Positions 1 to 7,757 of a DNA stretch of 64,000 nt are shown here, piece after piece (positions within the stretch are counted from its first letter, which is position 1; each line of letters opens with the position of its first letter). The stretch lies in the NCBI GenBank assembly GCA_030028905.1, contig JALDYZ010000002.1, positions 372,001 to 436,000 on the forward strand, written 5' to 3'. The translations under genes and the position numbers were made by a program. Under the pieces are notes generated by a model. The model made no database searches. It saw only the letters and a list, made by a program, of their open reading frames with translations, and was not told the DNA's origin. Origin of the DNA: Ferirhizobium litorale (GTDB lineage: Bacteria > Pseudomonadota > Alphaproteobacteria > Rhizobiales > Rhizobiaceae).

Positions 1-1180
1 CGAAGGCGAGCGGCGCGTTCTGCCGGTAGATGCCGCCCAGGCTTTCGAGCGAATAGGACCCGCTGATGCGGGCGGCGAGGCCGGCGGCCATGTAGAGCGC
101 TGTCATCAGCACGATCGAGTGCAGCGCGTAGAAGATGGCGCCGCTGATGCCGCCCGGCCCGCCGAGCGCGACACCGGCCAGCATACTGCCGATGCCGGAG
201 ATCACCAGGTAGCCGAGAAGCCGGCGGACATCGTTCTGCGCCAGCGCGCCGGCGGCGCCGGTCAGCATCGTGGCGACCGCGGCGACCACGATCATCAGGC
301 TCAGTTCCTCCCGCTCCGCCGGTAGCAGCATGACCATCACGCGGATGAGCGCATAGACGCCGACCTTGGTGAGCAGGCCGGCAAAGACCGCCGACACGAC
401 CACGCGCGGCGTGTGGTAGGAGGCCGGGAGCCAGAAATTGACCGGAAACGCTGCCGCCTTCATGCCGAAGGCGAACAGGAACAGCGCCGAAAGCGTGACG
501 AGCGGCAGCCCCTCGCGACCTTCCTTCACCTTCATGGCGATGTCGGCCATGTTGAGGGTTCCGAAGATCGCGTAGAGATAACCGACGGCGATGAGGAAGA
601 GCGTGGTGCCGACGAGGTTGAGGAAGGCGTATTTCACCGCGCCGTCGATCTGCTCGCGCTCCGAGCCGAGCACCAGCAGGCCGAAGGAGGAGATCAGCAG
701 CACCTCGAACCAGACGTAGAGATTGAAGATGTCGCCCGTCAGGAAGGCGCCCGAAACCCCGGCGAGCAACAGCAGCAGGAAGGGAAAGAAGCCGTAGCGC
801 CTTGCGCTATCATTGATGTCGGAGAGCGCGTACAGGCTGCCGGCAAGCGCCACGATGGCGGCCGCGAGCGCCAGCATCGCACCCAGGATATCGACGCTGA
901 AGGCAATGCCGAAGGGCGGTAGCCAGCGCCCCATCACCATCGTCACCGGGCCTTCCGTCACCACCTTCCACAACAGCGCGGCATCGACCAGCACCACCGC
1001 GGCGAGCCCGGGGATGGCGACCAGCGGATGCAGGCTGATGCGGTCGCGGATCATCATCAGCGTCGCGCCGAGCAGAATGCAGAGCGCCACCGGCAGCACG
1101 ACGAGCCATTCGGATATCGCCACCGGCGCCGTCACCATGGCGACGGACAGATCGGCTATCTTCGTGGAGACTGCGGCCAT
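1..1180 (-). CDS. mnhD: Mrp/Mnh Na+/H+ antiporter subunit D (partial, C-terminus outside window)
   Basis: Inner-membrane subunit of the multisubunit Mrp cation/proton antiporter, homologous to the proton-pumping ND4/ND5 subunits of complex I. The ATG is at 1180, 20 bases after the mnhC stop. About 393 codons are visible before the window edge; the full family length is near 500-540. The protein is almost wholly hydrophobic, with many membrane helices. The conserved segment FPVNFWLPASYHTP lies near residues 243-256 and the conserved FEVLL segment near residues 140-150. It is the fourth gene of the minus-strand mnhABCD run; mnhE, F and G should follow beyond position 1. The subunit assignment rests on gene order and on these motifs, and is secure. 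The physiological ion (Na+ or K+) cannot be read from the sequence. Confidence 0.92.
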   Translation of the reverse strand, partial: MAAVSTKIADLSVAMVTAPVAISEWLVVLPVALCILLGATLMMIRDRISLHPLVAIPGLAAVVLVDAALLWKVVTEGPVTMVMGRWLPPFGIAFSVDILGAMLALAAAIVALAGSLYALSDINDSARRYGFFPFLLLLLAGVSGAFLTGDIFNLYVWFEVLLISSFGLLVLGSEREQIDGAVKYAFLNLVGTTLFLIAVGYLYAIFGTLNMADIAMKVKEGREGLPLVTLSALFLFAFGMKAAAFPVNFWLPASYHTPRVVVSAVFAGLLTKVGVYALIRVMVMLLPAEREELSLMIVVAAVATMLTGAAGALAQNDVRRLLGYLVISGIGSMLAGVALGGPGGISGAIFYALHSIVLMTALYMAAGLAARISGSYSLESLGGIYRQNAPLAF

Positions 1181-1200
1181 GCTAAGTCGTGTCCAATCTG

Positions 1201-1578
1201 TCAGTAGCCGAGCGGCGGCAGCGGGTCCTTGATGGGCTCTGCGATCCGCATGTCGTCGGTGTTGTCGGTCTTGAGGTCCTGGTAGGCGCGATAGGTCAGC
1301 ACCAGCAGGAAGGCGAAGAAGGAAAACGAAATCACGATCGCCGTCAGGATCAGCGCCTGCGGCAAGGGGTTGGCGGCTCCGGCGGGCAGCGCATCGATGC
1401 CCTCGGCTATGATCGGCGGCACTTCGCGCGTCAGTCGCCCGGACGTGAACAGCAGCAGGTTGACCGCGTTGCCGAGGATGGCGACGCCGAGCAGGATGCG
1501 AACGATGTACTTCGATAGTATCAGGTAGATCGCCGCCGCGAAGAAGATGCCGACGACGACGGCCAGGACCGCTTCCAT
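1201..1578 (-). CDS. mnhC: Mrp/Mnh Na+/H+ antiporter subunit C
   Basis: A 125-residue NuoK-like subunit of the Mrp antiporter. It has three hydrophobic helices (about residues 3-22, 28-48 and 75-98) and the conserved stretch GVAILGNAVNLLLF. The ATG at 1578 shares its A with the TGA of mnhB (TGATG), which fixes the start and implies translational coupling. A longer open frame exists upstream, but it is the shifted-frame shadow of mnhB. Length and position between mnhB and mnhD match the family exactly. NuoK-like subunits help form the proton path in the membrane complex. Confidence 0.93.
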   Translation of the reverse strand: MEAVLAVVVGIFFAAAIYLILSKYIVRILLGVAILGNAVNLLLFTSGRLTREVPPIIAEGIDALPAGAANPLPQALILTAIVISFSFFAFLLVLTYRAYQDLKTDNTDDMRIAEPIKDPLPPLGY

Positions 1579-1997
1579 CAGTCGTTCTCCTTTTCTTCGA
1601 GCGCCAGCGCAATCGAGGTGATGGAGCCGACGACGACGAGATAGACGCCGATGTCGAACAGCATCACCGTCGCCAGCGGCACTTCGAGGCCGAAGATGTG
1701 CGGGTAGATCCACAGGCCCGTCATGAACGGCACCGCCGCCGGCAGCGATACGAACCCGGCGAGACAGGCGAGGAACAGGCCGCAGCCGGAAATCGCCAAC
1801 GGATGCACGCGCAAGGCCCGGCGCACCACGGAAACGCCGCAGGCGATACCGTAGATCGCCAGTGCCGAGGCCGCGATCAGCCCGCCGATGAAGCCGCCGC
1901 CCGGCTCGTTGTGGCCGCGCAGCAGCACGAAGATCGAAAACAGGATCATCAGGCCGGTGAGGAATGGCGCGACGGTGCGGAAGATCAAGGTGTTCAT
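1578..1997 (-). CDS. mnhB: Mrp/Mnh Na+/H+ antiporter subunit B
   Basis: A 139-residue membrane protein with four hydrophobic helices and the conserved segment [14 protein letters not shown] near residues 27-40, typical of MnhB. The start overlaps the mnhA stop by 4 bases (ATGA) and the stop overlaps mnhC by one base, so translation is coupled through mnhA-B-C. A separate B subunit next to an A subunit of about 790 residues is the seven-gene (group 1) Mrp arrangement. It differs from the operons in which A and B are fused. Confidence 0.93.
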   Translation of the reverse strand: MNTLIFRTVAPFLTGLMILFSIFVLLRGHNEPGGGFIGGLIAASALAIYGIACGVSVVRRALRVHPLAISGCGLFLACLAGFVSLPAAVPFMTGLWIYPHIFGLEVPLATVMLFDIGVYLVVVGSITSIALALEEKEND

Positions 1998-4366
1998 GAC
2001 CGGTTACCCTCCGGTGCATCGGGATCGTTTTCGGCGGGCCGGCGCTCGCCGCCGACGCGGATGCGGATCAGGGCCAGGATCGCAAGCCCGGTGACCATCA
2101 CCACGGCGATCTCGCCCAGCGTATCGACGCCGCGGAAGTCGACGATGATAACGTTGACGACATTGGCGCCGTGCGCGATCACCTTCGAATAGGCGTTGAA
2201 GAACAGCGTCAGGGCGTCATCGAAGGGCACTTCGGTCGTGCGCATCAGGAAGAGGCCGAAACCGAGTCCGCAGGCGATGGCAATCGTCGCATCGATCAGC
2301 TTCTGGCCGAGGCCGCGGTGGTCGGTGGGCGACAGGCGCAGCCGGGTCATCACCAGGGTCAGGATGACCACCGACAGGGTCTCGACCATGAACTGGGTGA
2401 AGGACAGATCCGGCGCCCCGAACAGGAGAAAGATCATGGCGACGGCGAAACCCTGGACGCCGAGCGATACGATCGCGGTCAGCCGGTCCTTGGCCCAGAT
2501 CACCGCCAGCACGCCGATCACGCCGATCGCCAGAAAGGTCCATTCGTGGAAGTGGATGCCGGACGGCCAGGAAGGCGCCTTCGGAAACTCGCCGTAGAGC
2601 ATCGGGGTGACGAGCAGCACGGCGGCAACGCCGATGAAGGTCAGGGTGAGATAGGCTTCCAGCCGCCCCGACTGCACGATTGTCGTCAGGCGATGCGAGA
2701 GGCGCACGAGGCCGGCAATGAACCCGTCGAAGCCGGCATCCGGGCCGGGGCCGAGCGCCTGCAGCACCCGGGCCATCGCGGCCCGCCCGCTGTCGATCGT
2801 CAGGTAGACAGCGATGCCGGCCAGGATCGTCAGCACCGAGAGGCCAAGCGGCAATCCGATATGCGGCACGACGGACATGTCGACCACGGTCGGGGAACCC
2901 TTCACGGCGCTGGCCATCGGCGAGGAAATGTAGTGATGCGAAAGCGTCGAGAACAGCGCCGAAAGCAGCCCGAGGACGGCGAGCACCACGGGGCCGAGCC
3001 AGAGTAGCACCGGCCCTTCATGGGCATGCTTGGGGGTGGCGACCGCCGGACCGACGAAGGGCTTCAGCGCCACCACGAAGGCAGCCCCGAACATCAGCGC
3101 ATTGCCGAAAACGGCGACCAGGGTGAAGAGGATCGACCGCAGGTCGCCATGGGCGAGCGCGTAGTAGATCTCCTCCTTGGCGAGGAAGCCGAAGAACGGC
3201 GGCAGGCCGCCCATCGAAAGGGCGCTCGCAAGGGCGGCGGCGAACGTGATCGGCATGGCGCCGCGCAATCCGCCGAGCCGGGTGACGTCGCGAGTCCCGC
3301 TTTCGTGGTCGATCAGCCCCGCCACCATGAAGAGCGCGCCCTTGAACAGCGAATGCGCCACCAGATAGAGCACGGCCGCCTCCACGGCATGCTCGGAGCC
3401 GAAGCCGGTGAGCATGACGAGCAGGCCGAGCGAGGCGACCGTCGTATAGGCGAGCATCAGCTTCAGGTCGGTCTGGCGGATGGCAAGCAACGTGCCGATG
3501 ACGAGGGTCAGTCCGCCGAACACCGGCAGCACGGTCTCCCAGGCCGGGGTTTCTCCCATCACCGGATTGAGCCGCATCAGCAGGTAGACGCCGGCCTTCA
3601 CCATGGTGGCCGAATGCAGGTAGGCCGAGACCGGCGTCGGCGCTTCCATGGCGTTGGGCAGCCAGAAATGGAAGGGAAACTGCGCCGACTTGGTGAAGGC
3701 ACCGCCGAGAACCAGCACCAGCATGGCGATATAGAACGGGCTCCCGCGCAGCGGATCGTCGAGATTGAGCAGCAGCGACAGCTGGGTGACGTCGGCGACG
3801 TTCCAGATCAGCAGCAGGCCCGCCAGCAGGAAGAGCCCGCCACCGCCGGTGACCACCAGCGCCTGCAGCGCCGCGCGGCGCGCCGCCTCGCTCTCGTGAT
3901 CGAAGCCGATCAGCAGGAAGGAGGTGATCGAGGTCAGCTCCCAGAAGACGAAGAGCATCAGGAAACTGTCGGACATCACCAGCCCGAGCATGGATCCCAT
4001 GAACAGCAGGATGAAGCAGAGGAACCTGCCCTGCTGCGGATGGCCCTTCAGATAGCCGCCGGAATAAAGCACGATCAGCAGGCCGATGCCGGTGATCAGC
4101 AGCGCGAAGGTGAGCGACAGGCCATCGATCAGCCAGGAAAAGCTGACATTGTAACTCGGCACCCAGGCAAAGCCGCCGGTCAGCGCCTCGCCGGCGGCGA
4201 CTTCGGGCAGGAAGCCGAGGAAATGCAGGAACGACGCAGCCGGGAAGAGCGCCAGCACCCAGGCGGCGTTCGAGCCTAGCAACCGAGTCAGGAACGGCGC
4301 CAGGACAGCGCCAAGAAACGGCAGACTGAGCGCCAGAAATGTCAGATCCGTGACATTCGCGGACAT
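1994..4366 (-). CDS. mnhA: Mrp/Mnh Na+/H+ antiporter subunit A
   Basis: The large first subunit (790 residues) of the Mrp antiporter, an ND5-like proton channel with a C-terminal MrpB-like extension. The sequence is almost all membrane helix. The segment [12 protein letters not shown] near residues 139-150 holds the conserved glutamate (Glu143), and a second motif, [12 protein letters not shown], follows further on. I place the start at 4366 (MSANVTDL), because GGAGACGAA stands just upstream; a frame reaching to 4471 adds 35 residues of non-hydrophobic, poorly conserved-looking sequence. It opens the operon and overlaps mnhB by 4 bases. Such antiporters export Na+ and help alkaline and salt tolerance; in some rhizobia a homologous pha system moves K+. 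Which ion applies here is not visible. Confidence 0.93.
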   Translation of the reverse strand: MSANVTDLTFLALSLPFLGAVLAPFLTRLLGSNAAWVLALFPAASFLHFLGFLPEVAAGEALTGGFAWVPSYNVSFSWLIDGLSLTFALLITGIGLLIVLYSGGYLKGHPQQGRFLCFILLFMGSMLGLVMSDSFLMLFVFWELTSITSFLLIGFDHESEAARRAALQALVVTGGGGLFLLAGLLLIWNVADVTQLSLLLNLDDPLRGSPFYIAMLVLVLGGAFTKSAQFPFHFWLPNAMEAPTPVSAYLHSATMVKAGVYLLMRLNPVMGETPAWETVLPVFGGLTLVIGTLLAIRQTDLKLMLAYTTVASLGLLVMLTGFGSEHAVEAAVLYLVAHSLFKGALFMVAGLIDHESGTRDVTRLGGLRGAMPITFAAALASALSMGGLPPFFGFLAKEEIYYALAHGDLRSILFTLVAVFGNALMFGAAFVVALKPFVGPAVATPKHAHEGPVLLWLGPVVLAVLGLLSALFSTLSHHYISSPMASAVKGSPTVVDMSVVPHIGLPLGLSVLTILAGIAVYLTIDSGRAAMARVLQALGPGPDAGFDGFIAGLVRLSHRLTTIVQSGRLEAYLTLTFIGVAAVLLVTPMLYGEFPKAPSWPSGIHFHEWTFLAIGVIGVLAVIWAKDRLTAIVSLGVQGFAVAMIFLLFGAPDLSFTQFMVETLSVVILTLVMTRLRLSPTDHRGLGQKLIDATIAIACGLGFGLFLMRTTEVPFDDALTLFFNAYSKVIAHGANVVNVIIVDFRGVDTLGEIAVVMVTGLAILALIRIRVGGERRPAENDPDAPEGNRS

Positions 4367-4512
4367 TTCGTCTCCAGGTAACATGCTTGCGGAAGCCCGG
4401 ACGGGTCGGAGCGAGTGTGTCCAGATAGGCCATAGCGCGCCGTACCTCAAGTCTTTTCGGACCCATTGCATGGCCGGATACCGGCGATATCCAGAGAATT
4501 GGCCCGTGTATT

Positions 4513-4544
4513 AGCCGTTACTTCATTTGGATTTGCCGTTACTT
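4513..4544. promoter_or_regulatory. 10-bp direct repeat upstream of the mnh operon
   Basis: GCCGTTACTT occurs twice, at 4513-4522 and 4535-4544, with a 22-base period, close to two helical turns. It lies in the 277-base gap between the divergent mnhA (start 4366) and msrB (start 4644). This geometry suits a regulator that binds direct repeats on one DNA face. No -10/-35 pair is obvious enough to call. The rest of the gap holds nothing else that I can identify. Confidence 0.35.
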
Positions 4545-4643
4545 GTCACATGCCGGGCGATCGGCGCGCGCGATTGTATTCGGTGATTCGCGAAACTATC
4601 TAAAACCGGTCGCCCCAGCCCACGACGCAACAGGATGATGATC

Positions 4644-5051
4644 ATGGCCGAAGACAAGACATTGAAAGTTCAGAAAAGCGATGCCGAGTGGCGCGATCAG
4701 CTGACGCCCGAGCAGTACCGCATCACCCGCGAGCACGGCACCGAACGCGCCTTCACCGGGCCTTACTGGGACAAATTCGAACGTGGCCTCTATCGCTGCG
4801 TCGGCTGCGACAAGCCGCTCTTCGTCTCCGACACCAAGTTCGATGCCGGCTGCGGCTGGCCGAGCTACTTCAAGGCGGTGACGCCGGATGCGGTTACCGA
4901 GCACCGCGACAGCTCCTACGGCATGGTGCGAACGGAAATCCGCTGCGGCGATTGCGGGGCCCATCTTGGCCACGTTTTCCCGGACGGGCCTCCCCCGACC
5001 GGCCTGCGCTACTGCATCAACGGCCACGCCATGGTGTTCGAGCCGGAGTAA
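4644..5051 (+). CDS. msrB: Peptide-methionine (R)-S-oxide reductase MsrB
   Basis: Reduces R-methionine sulfoxide in proteins. The protein has 135 residues from the ATG at 4644, which has AGGA 8 bases upstream; ATGs at 4635 and 4638 overlap that ribosome site and are less likely. Two CxxC pairs (Cys52/55 and Cys101/104) form the structural zinc site. The catalytic cysteine is Cys124 in RYCIN, and Cys70 in GCGWPS is a possible resolving residue. Length and motifs match a single-domain cytosolic MsrB with no signal peptide. The gene converges on the acetyltransferase gene 14 bases downstream and diverges from the mnh operon. Confidence 0.95.
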   Translation: MAEDKTLKVQKSDAEWRDQLTPEQYRITREHGTERAFTGPYWDKFERGLYRCVGCDKPLFVSDTKFDAGCGWPSYFKAVTPDAVTEHRDSSYGMVRTEIRCGDCGAHLGHVFPDGPPPTGLRYCINGHAMVFEPE

Positions 5052-5065
5052 GTCCGGCCCGGCGC

Positions 5066-5575
5066 TCAGCGCTTCGGCAGCACCAGTTCCATGCAGGCGA
5101 GATCCAGCCAGCGCTCGAACTTGCGGCCGACCTCGGTGAACCGGCCGACCATGCGGAAGCCGAAGCTTTCATGGAGACGGATGGAGGCGGTGTTTTCCGC
5201 CTCGATCCCGGCGATCATCACATGAATGCCTGCCGCGCCGGCGCGTTCGATCAATGCCTGCATCAGTTGCCGGCCAATGCCCGCGCCGCGGCAGTCCTTG
5301 TCGACATAGACGGAATGCTCGACCGTGTGGCGATAGCCGTCGAAGGCGCGCCAGTCACCGTAGGAGGCATAGCCGGCCACCCTGCCCGCCTGCTCGGCGA
5401 CCAGAACCGGAAATCCCTTGGCGATGCGCGCCGCATGCCAGTCGCGGCGGTTGTCGAGATCGACCAGCGTCTCGTTCCAGATCGCCGTCGTATGCTCGAC
5501 GGCGTGATTGTAGATGTCGCGGATCGCCGGCAGGTCTGCCTCGGTCGCGTCGCGGATCAGGATAGGGTCGGCCAT
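5066..5575 (-). CDS. GNAT acetyltransferase of the Pat/MddA type
   Basis: A 169-residue GNAT enzyme of the phosphinothricin / methionine-sulfone acetyltransferase group. It acetylates small amines such as methionine sulfoximine, methionine sulfone or phosphinothricin. Visible features are an N-terminal IRDATEADLPAI, the acetyl-CoA loop RGAGIGRQL near residues 96-104, and the family signature GIEAENTASIRLHESFGF near residues 122-139. It ends 14 bases from msrB in convergent orientation. A pairing of methionine sulfoxide reductase with a methionine sulfone acetyltransferase would make biochemical sense, but that link is inference. The exact substrate cannot be read from the sequence. Confidence 0.85.
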   Translation of the reverse strand: MADPILIRDATEADLPAIRDIYNHAVEHTTAIWNETLVDLDNRRDWHAARIAKGFPVLVAEQAGRVAGYASYGDWRAFDGYRHTVEHSVYVDKDCRGAGIGRQLMQALIERAGAAGIHVMIAGIEAENTASIRLHESFGFRMVGRFTEVGRKFERWLDLACMELVLPKR

Positions 5576-5614
5576 GGCACCAGCTTCGTTCGGATTCGGG
5601 GTCGCGGCGGTTCT

Positions 5615-5884
5615 AGAGCAAAGTGCGCTTAAGTGGAACCATTCTGCCGGAAGGAATTTTTGTCAGGATCAAGGCCTTCGCCGAAGGCATGCCCGAAGGT
5701 ACGGTCGAGGCGAAGGCCGCCGATAATGGCAAAAATTCATCCGGCCCGTGAGGGTTGGCCGAAACAGGCCGCCCGCAGCGTCAGGCGGACTTGACCGTAG
5801 TCGGGCTACGCTCTGCGCCACCTTCCTTGCGGCGCGAGCCGTTTGGGTCAACAGAATTGGTCCTACTTGAACGCACTTTGCTCT
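5615..5884. repeat. RIME-like intergenic element with 33-bp inverted ends
   Basis: The 356-base gap between the acetyltransferase and hemolysin III genes holds an element bounded by imperfect inverted repeats. The left end (5615-5646) begins AGAGCAAAGTGCG. The right end (5852-5884) is its near reverse complement, ending CGCACTTTGCTCT. Inside lies a second inverted pair built on GGAATTTTTGTCA (about 5654-5666) and TGGCAAAAATTC (about 5728-5739), and the GGCCTTCGCC / GGCGAAGGCC motifs also pair. Nested palindromes without an open reading frame fit a RIME-type rhizobial mosaic element or a MITE. No convincing target-site duplication is visible. Confidence 0.6.
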
Positions 5885-5931
5885 GGTGCAAAGCAGGAAG
5901 CGCTGTAAAGCGGCGAGCCTGGCCAGCGAAG

Positions 5932-6591
5932 TTACACCGACAGGCTGAAGCAGGTCAGGACGGCGGAGTAATGCACGGCGGAGGCCGTGACCACGAAGCC
6001 GTGCCAGATGGCGTTCTGGAAGCGCAGCCGCTCCCAGACATGGAAGATGACGCCCAGCGAATAGATGACGCCGCCGACGATCAGCAACACCGAGGTGGTG
6101 GTGGGCAGGCGCTCGGCCAGCGACGGCGCCATCAGGAGCCCGCTCCAGCCCATTGCCAGGTAAAGCAGGATCGCCAGCCGGTCAAAACGCCCCGGGAAGG
6201 CGCATTTGAGCACGACGCCCATGATCGCGACGGCCCAGATGGCAATCAACATGAGCAGGATATGCGGGTCGTCGATGCCGCGCTGAAGGAAAGGCGTGTA
6301 GGTGGCGGCGATCAGCAGGAAGATCGCCGAGTGATCGAGGCGGCGGAGCATCCACTTGGTGCGCGATACCGGCCAGATGTTGTAGGAAAACGAGATCGAC
6401 AGGCAGAGCACAAGCCCGAGCCCATAGACCCAGGCAGCAATGATGGCGCCATGGCTGCTCCATACGGTCGCATAGAAGATCAGCACCGTCGCGCCCACCA
6501 GTGCCAGGACGATGCCGATGCCGTGCACGATACCATCGGCGATGATCTCGTGGCGGTCGTAGCGCCATGGCTTGCCCTGGAAGTCACTCAT
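5932..6591 (-). CDS. Hemolysin III / PAQR-family membrane protein
   Basis: A 219-residue integral membrane protein of the HlyIII (YqfA, PAQR) family with about seven helices. The family pattern is present: the N-terminal motif near EIIADGIVHGIG, then SFSYN and RRLDHSAIFLLIAATYTPF near residues 70-105, and a C-terminal HVWERLRFQNAIWHGFVVTA segment. The family's putative zinc site uses the conserved His in DH, HVWE and HGF. I chose ATG 6591 (MSDFQGK), because frames extending further upstream are shadows. It lies in line with the DksA-like gene and uspA on the same strand, but 175 bases after the former, so it may have its own promoter. The true bacterial function is unsettled; haemolysis should not be assumed. 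Confidence 0.85.
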   Translation of the reverse strand: MSDFQGKPWRYDRHEIIADGIVHGIGIVLALVGATVLIFYATVWSSHGAIIAAWVYGLGLVLCLSISFSYNIWPVSRTKWMLRRLDHSAIFLLIAATYTPFLQRGIDDPHILLMLIAIWAVAIMGVVLKCAFPGRFDRLAILLYLAMGWSGLLMAPSLAERLPTTTSVLLIVGGVIYSLGVIFHVWERLRFQNAIWHGFVVTASAVHYSAVLTCFSLSV

Positions 6592-6766
6592 CGCGGCACC
6601 ATCGGTCGGTGTTCCGGCCCCCCTCCTGATGCGAAGAGCGCGGCACCCAGCCGGCCTACGCCAGCCAGGCACACGCACCCGTCTGGTTCGTATCCAAACA
6701 TCGCGGCTTGCCGGCCGCAATAAAATCATTGTTACTTGATGATAACGGTCGCGTGAATGCAGCCGC

Positions 6767-7093
6767 TCACGCGTGCAACTCGGCAATGCAGCTTTCGCAG
6801 AGCGGCGCGTAGGGGACGGCATCCAGCCGCTTTTTGGAGACGGGCTGGCCGCACCGGGTGCAGATACCGAAAGTCCCCCTGGCGATGCGTTCCAGCGCCG
6901 CCTCGATGCCCTTGAGCTCGTCCTGGCCAACCTGTCCCATCTCGTCCAGTACCTCGTCGTTGTTCCTCTCGAGGGCGCGATCGTCGCTGTCCGGATTGCG
7001 GGGCTGCTCGAAATCGGCCTCGATCCTGTGCAGGCGGATGTTGAGTTCGCGCTGGCGGTCACGCAGAATTTTTTCGTATTTTCCGGTATCCAT
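6767..7093 (-). CDS. DksA/TraR-family zinc-finger protein
   Basis: A 108-residue DksA/TraR C4 zinc-finger protein. An N-terminal coiled-coil helix (about residues 5-70) is followed by a four-cysteine finger: Cys78, Cys81, Cys99 and Cys102, with the first pair in CTRCG. Such proteins enter the RNA polymerase secondary channel and adjust transcription, often with ppGpp. It is shorter than housekeeping DksA (about 140-150 residues) and is probably a specialised paralogue. It starts 37 bases after uspA on the same strand, so a two-gene transcript driven by the uspA promoter and its anaerobox is likely. A link to the low-oxygen response is inferred. Confidence 0.85.
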   Translation of the reverse strand: MDTGKYEKILRDRQRELNIRLHRIEADFEQPRNPDSDDRALERNNDEVLDEMGQVGQDELKGIEAALERIARGTFGICTRCGQPVSKKRLDAVPYAPLCESCIAELHA

Positions 7094-7129
7094 TGTCCGA
7101 AGATCCTTTTTTTGTTCGTATCCGCCAGA

Positions 7130-7540
7130 TCAGCGGTCCACCAGAACCGAGCACTTCGCATGCCGCACGACGCGGTCGGCAGTCGCGCCGATGAAGTAGT
7201 TGGAAAAATCAGGCTTGTGCGAGGCGACGATGACGAGATCCGCGGCGTGCTCCTGGGCGGCGGCGATAATCTCGTGGGCGGCAGCACCGCTGCGGACCTC
7301 GATTGCCCCCTTGACGCCGGCTCTCGCCCGCAGGTCCTCGAGCTTCTGCCTGCTGTCCTTCATGGCGTTGTCCATCATGTCGGGCGGAAGGTCGATGGCG
7401 ATGTAGCCCGGGATGTCCTCGACCACATTCAGCAAGACGATCTCGCCGCCTTCGTCGAGCAGCGTGCCGGCCTTGCGCAGGATGCTCTCGCCTCTTTCAA
7501 GATTGCCGATGTCGACCGGAACGATGATCTTCCTGTACAT
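7130..7540 (-). CDS. Universal stress protein (UspA family)
   Basis: A 136-residue single-domain UspA protein. It begins MYRKIIVPVDIGN, and the Asp after VPV occupies the usual ATP-contact position. The C-terminal part reads ADLVIVASHKPDF...GATADRVVRHAKCSVLV, the standard family ending, though the glycine-rich ATP loop is altered (SHKPDFSN in place of SHGRTG-like). ATG 7540 has AAGGAG 7 bases upstream; the frame running to 7654 is not supported. An anaerobox centred 86 bases upstream implies induction at low oxygen by an Fnr/FixK regulator. It is probably cotranscribed with the DksA-like gene. Confidence 0.9.
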   Translation of the reverse strand: MYRKIIVPVDIGNLERGESILRKAGTLLDEGGEIVLLNVVEDIPGYIAIDLPPDMMDNAMKDSRQKLEDLRARAGVKGAIEVRSGAAAHEIIAAAQEHAADLVIVASHKPDFSNYFIGATADRVVRHAKCSVLVDR

Positions 7541-7619
7541 GCCCAGACTCCTTCCCCCGCGGCCGGCGGCCGCTCCTTCTTGAATAGGTAGATCCTCCCT
7601 TGCTCCCGGCAAGGCTGCA

Positions 7620-7633
7620 TTGACCAGGATCAA
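7620..7633 (-). promoter_or_regulatory. Fnr/FixK anaerobox upstream of uspA
   Basis: TTGACCAGGATCAA matches the Fnr/FixK consensus TTGA(T/C)-N4-(A/G)TCAA with intact half-sites. It sits 80-93 bases before the uspA start codon. A TACCTAT sequence on the minus strand near 7591-7585 could be the -10 element, which would put the box near the activating position. It supports oxygen-controlled expression of the uspA-dksA-like pair. Confidence 0.7.
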
Positions 7634-7643
7634 GAGAAAGTGG

Positions 7644-7736
7644 TTGATCGTCAATGCAGCGTTGACGGTGAATCGTCAAACGATGCGCTATCGTGAACAA
7701 CGAAAGTTCCGCATATTGCCGTCAACGACAGTTGAC
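7644..7736. promoter_or_regulatory. Cluster of TTGAC/GTCAA palindromes
   Basis: Three palindromes built from the same half-site precede the VOC gene: TTGA-TCG-TCAA at 7644-7654, TTGACG-N6-CGTCAA at 7662-7679, and GTCAAC-N4-GTTGAC at 7721-7736. The last ends 21 bases before the ATG at 7758. Multiple sites of one half-site suggest cooperative binding of a dimeric repressor or activator. The first two overlap the likely upstream region of uspA, so the regulator may act on both divergent genes. Confidence 0.5.
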
Positions 7737-7757
7737 GACCTCGGGAGACGACGATCG

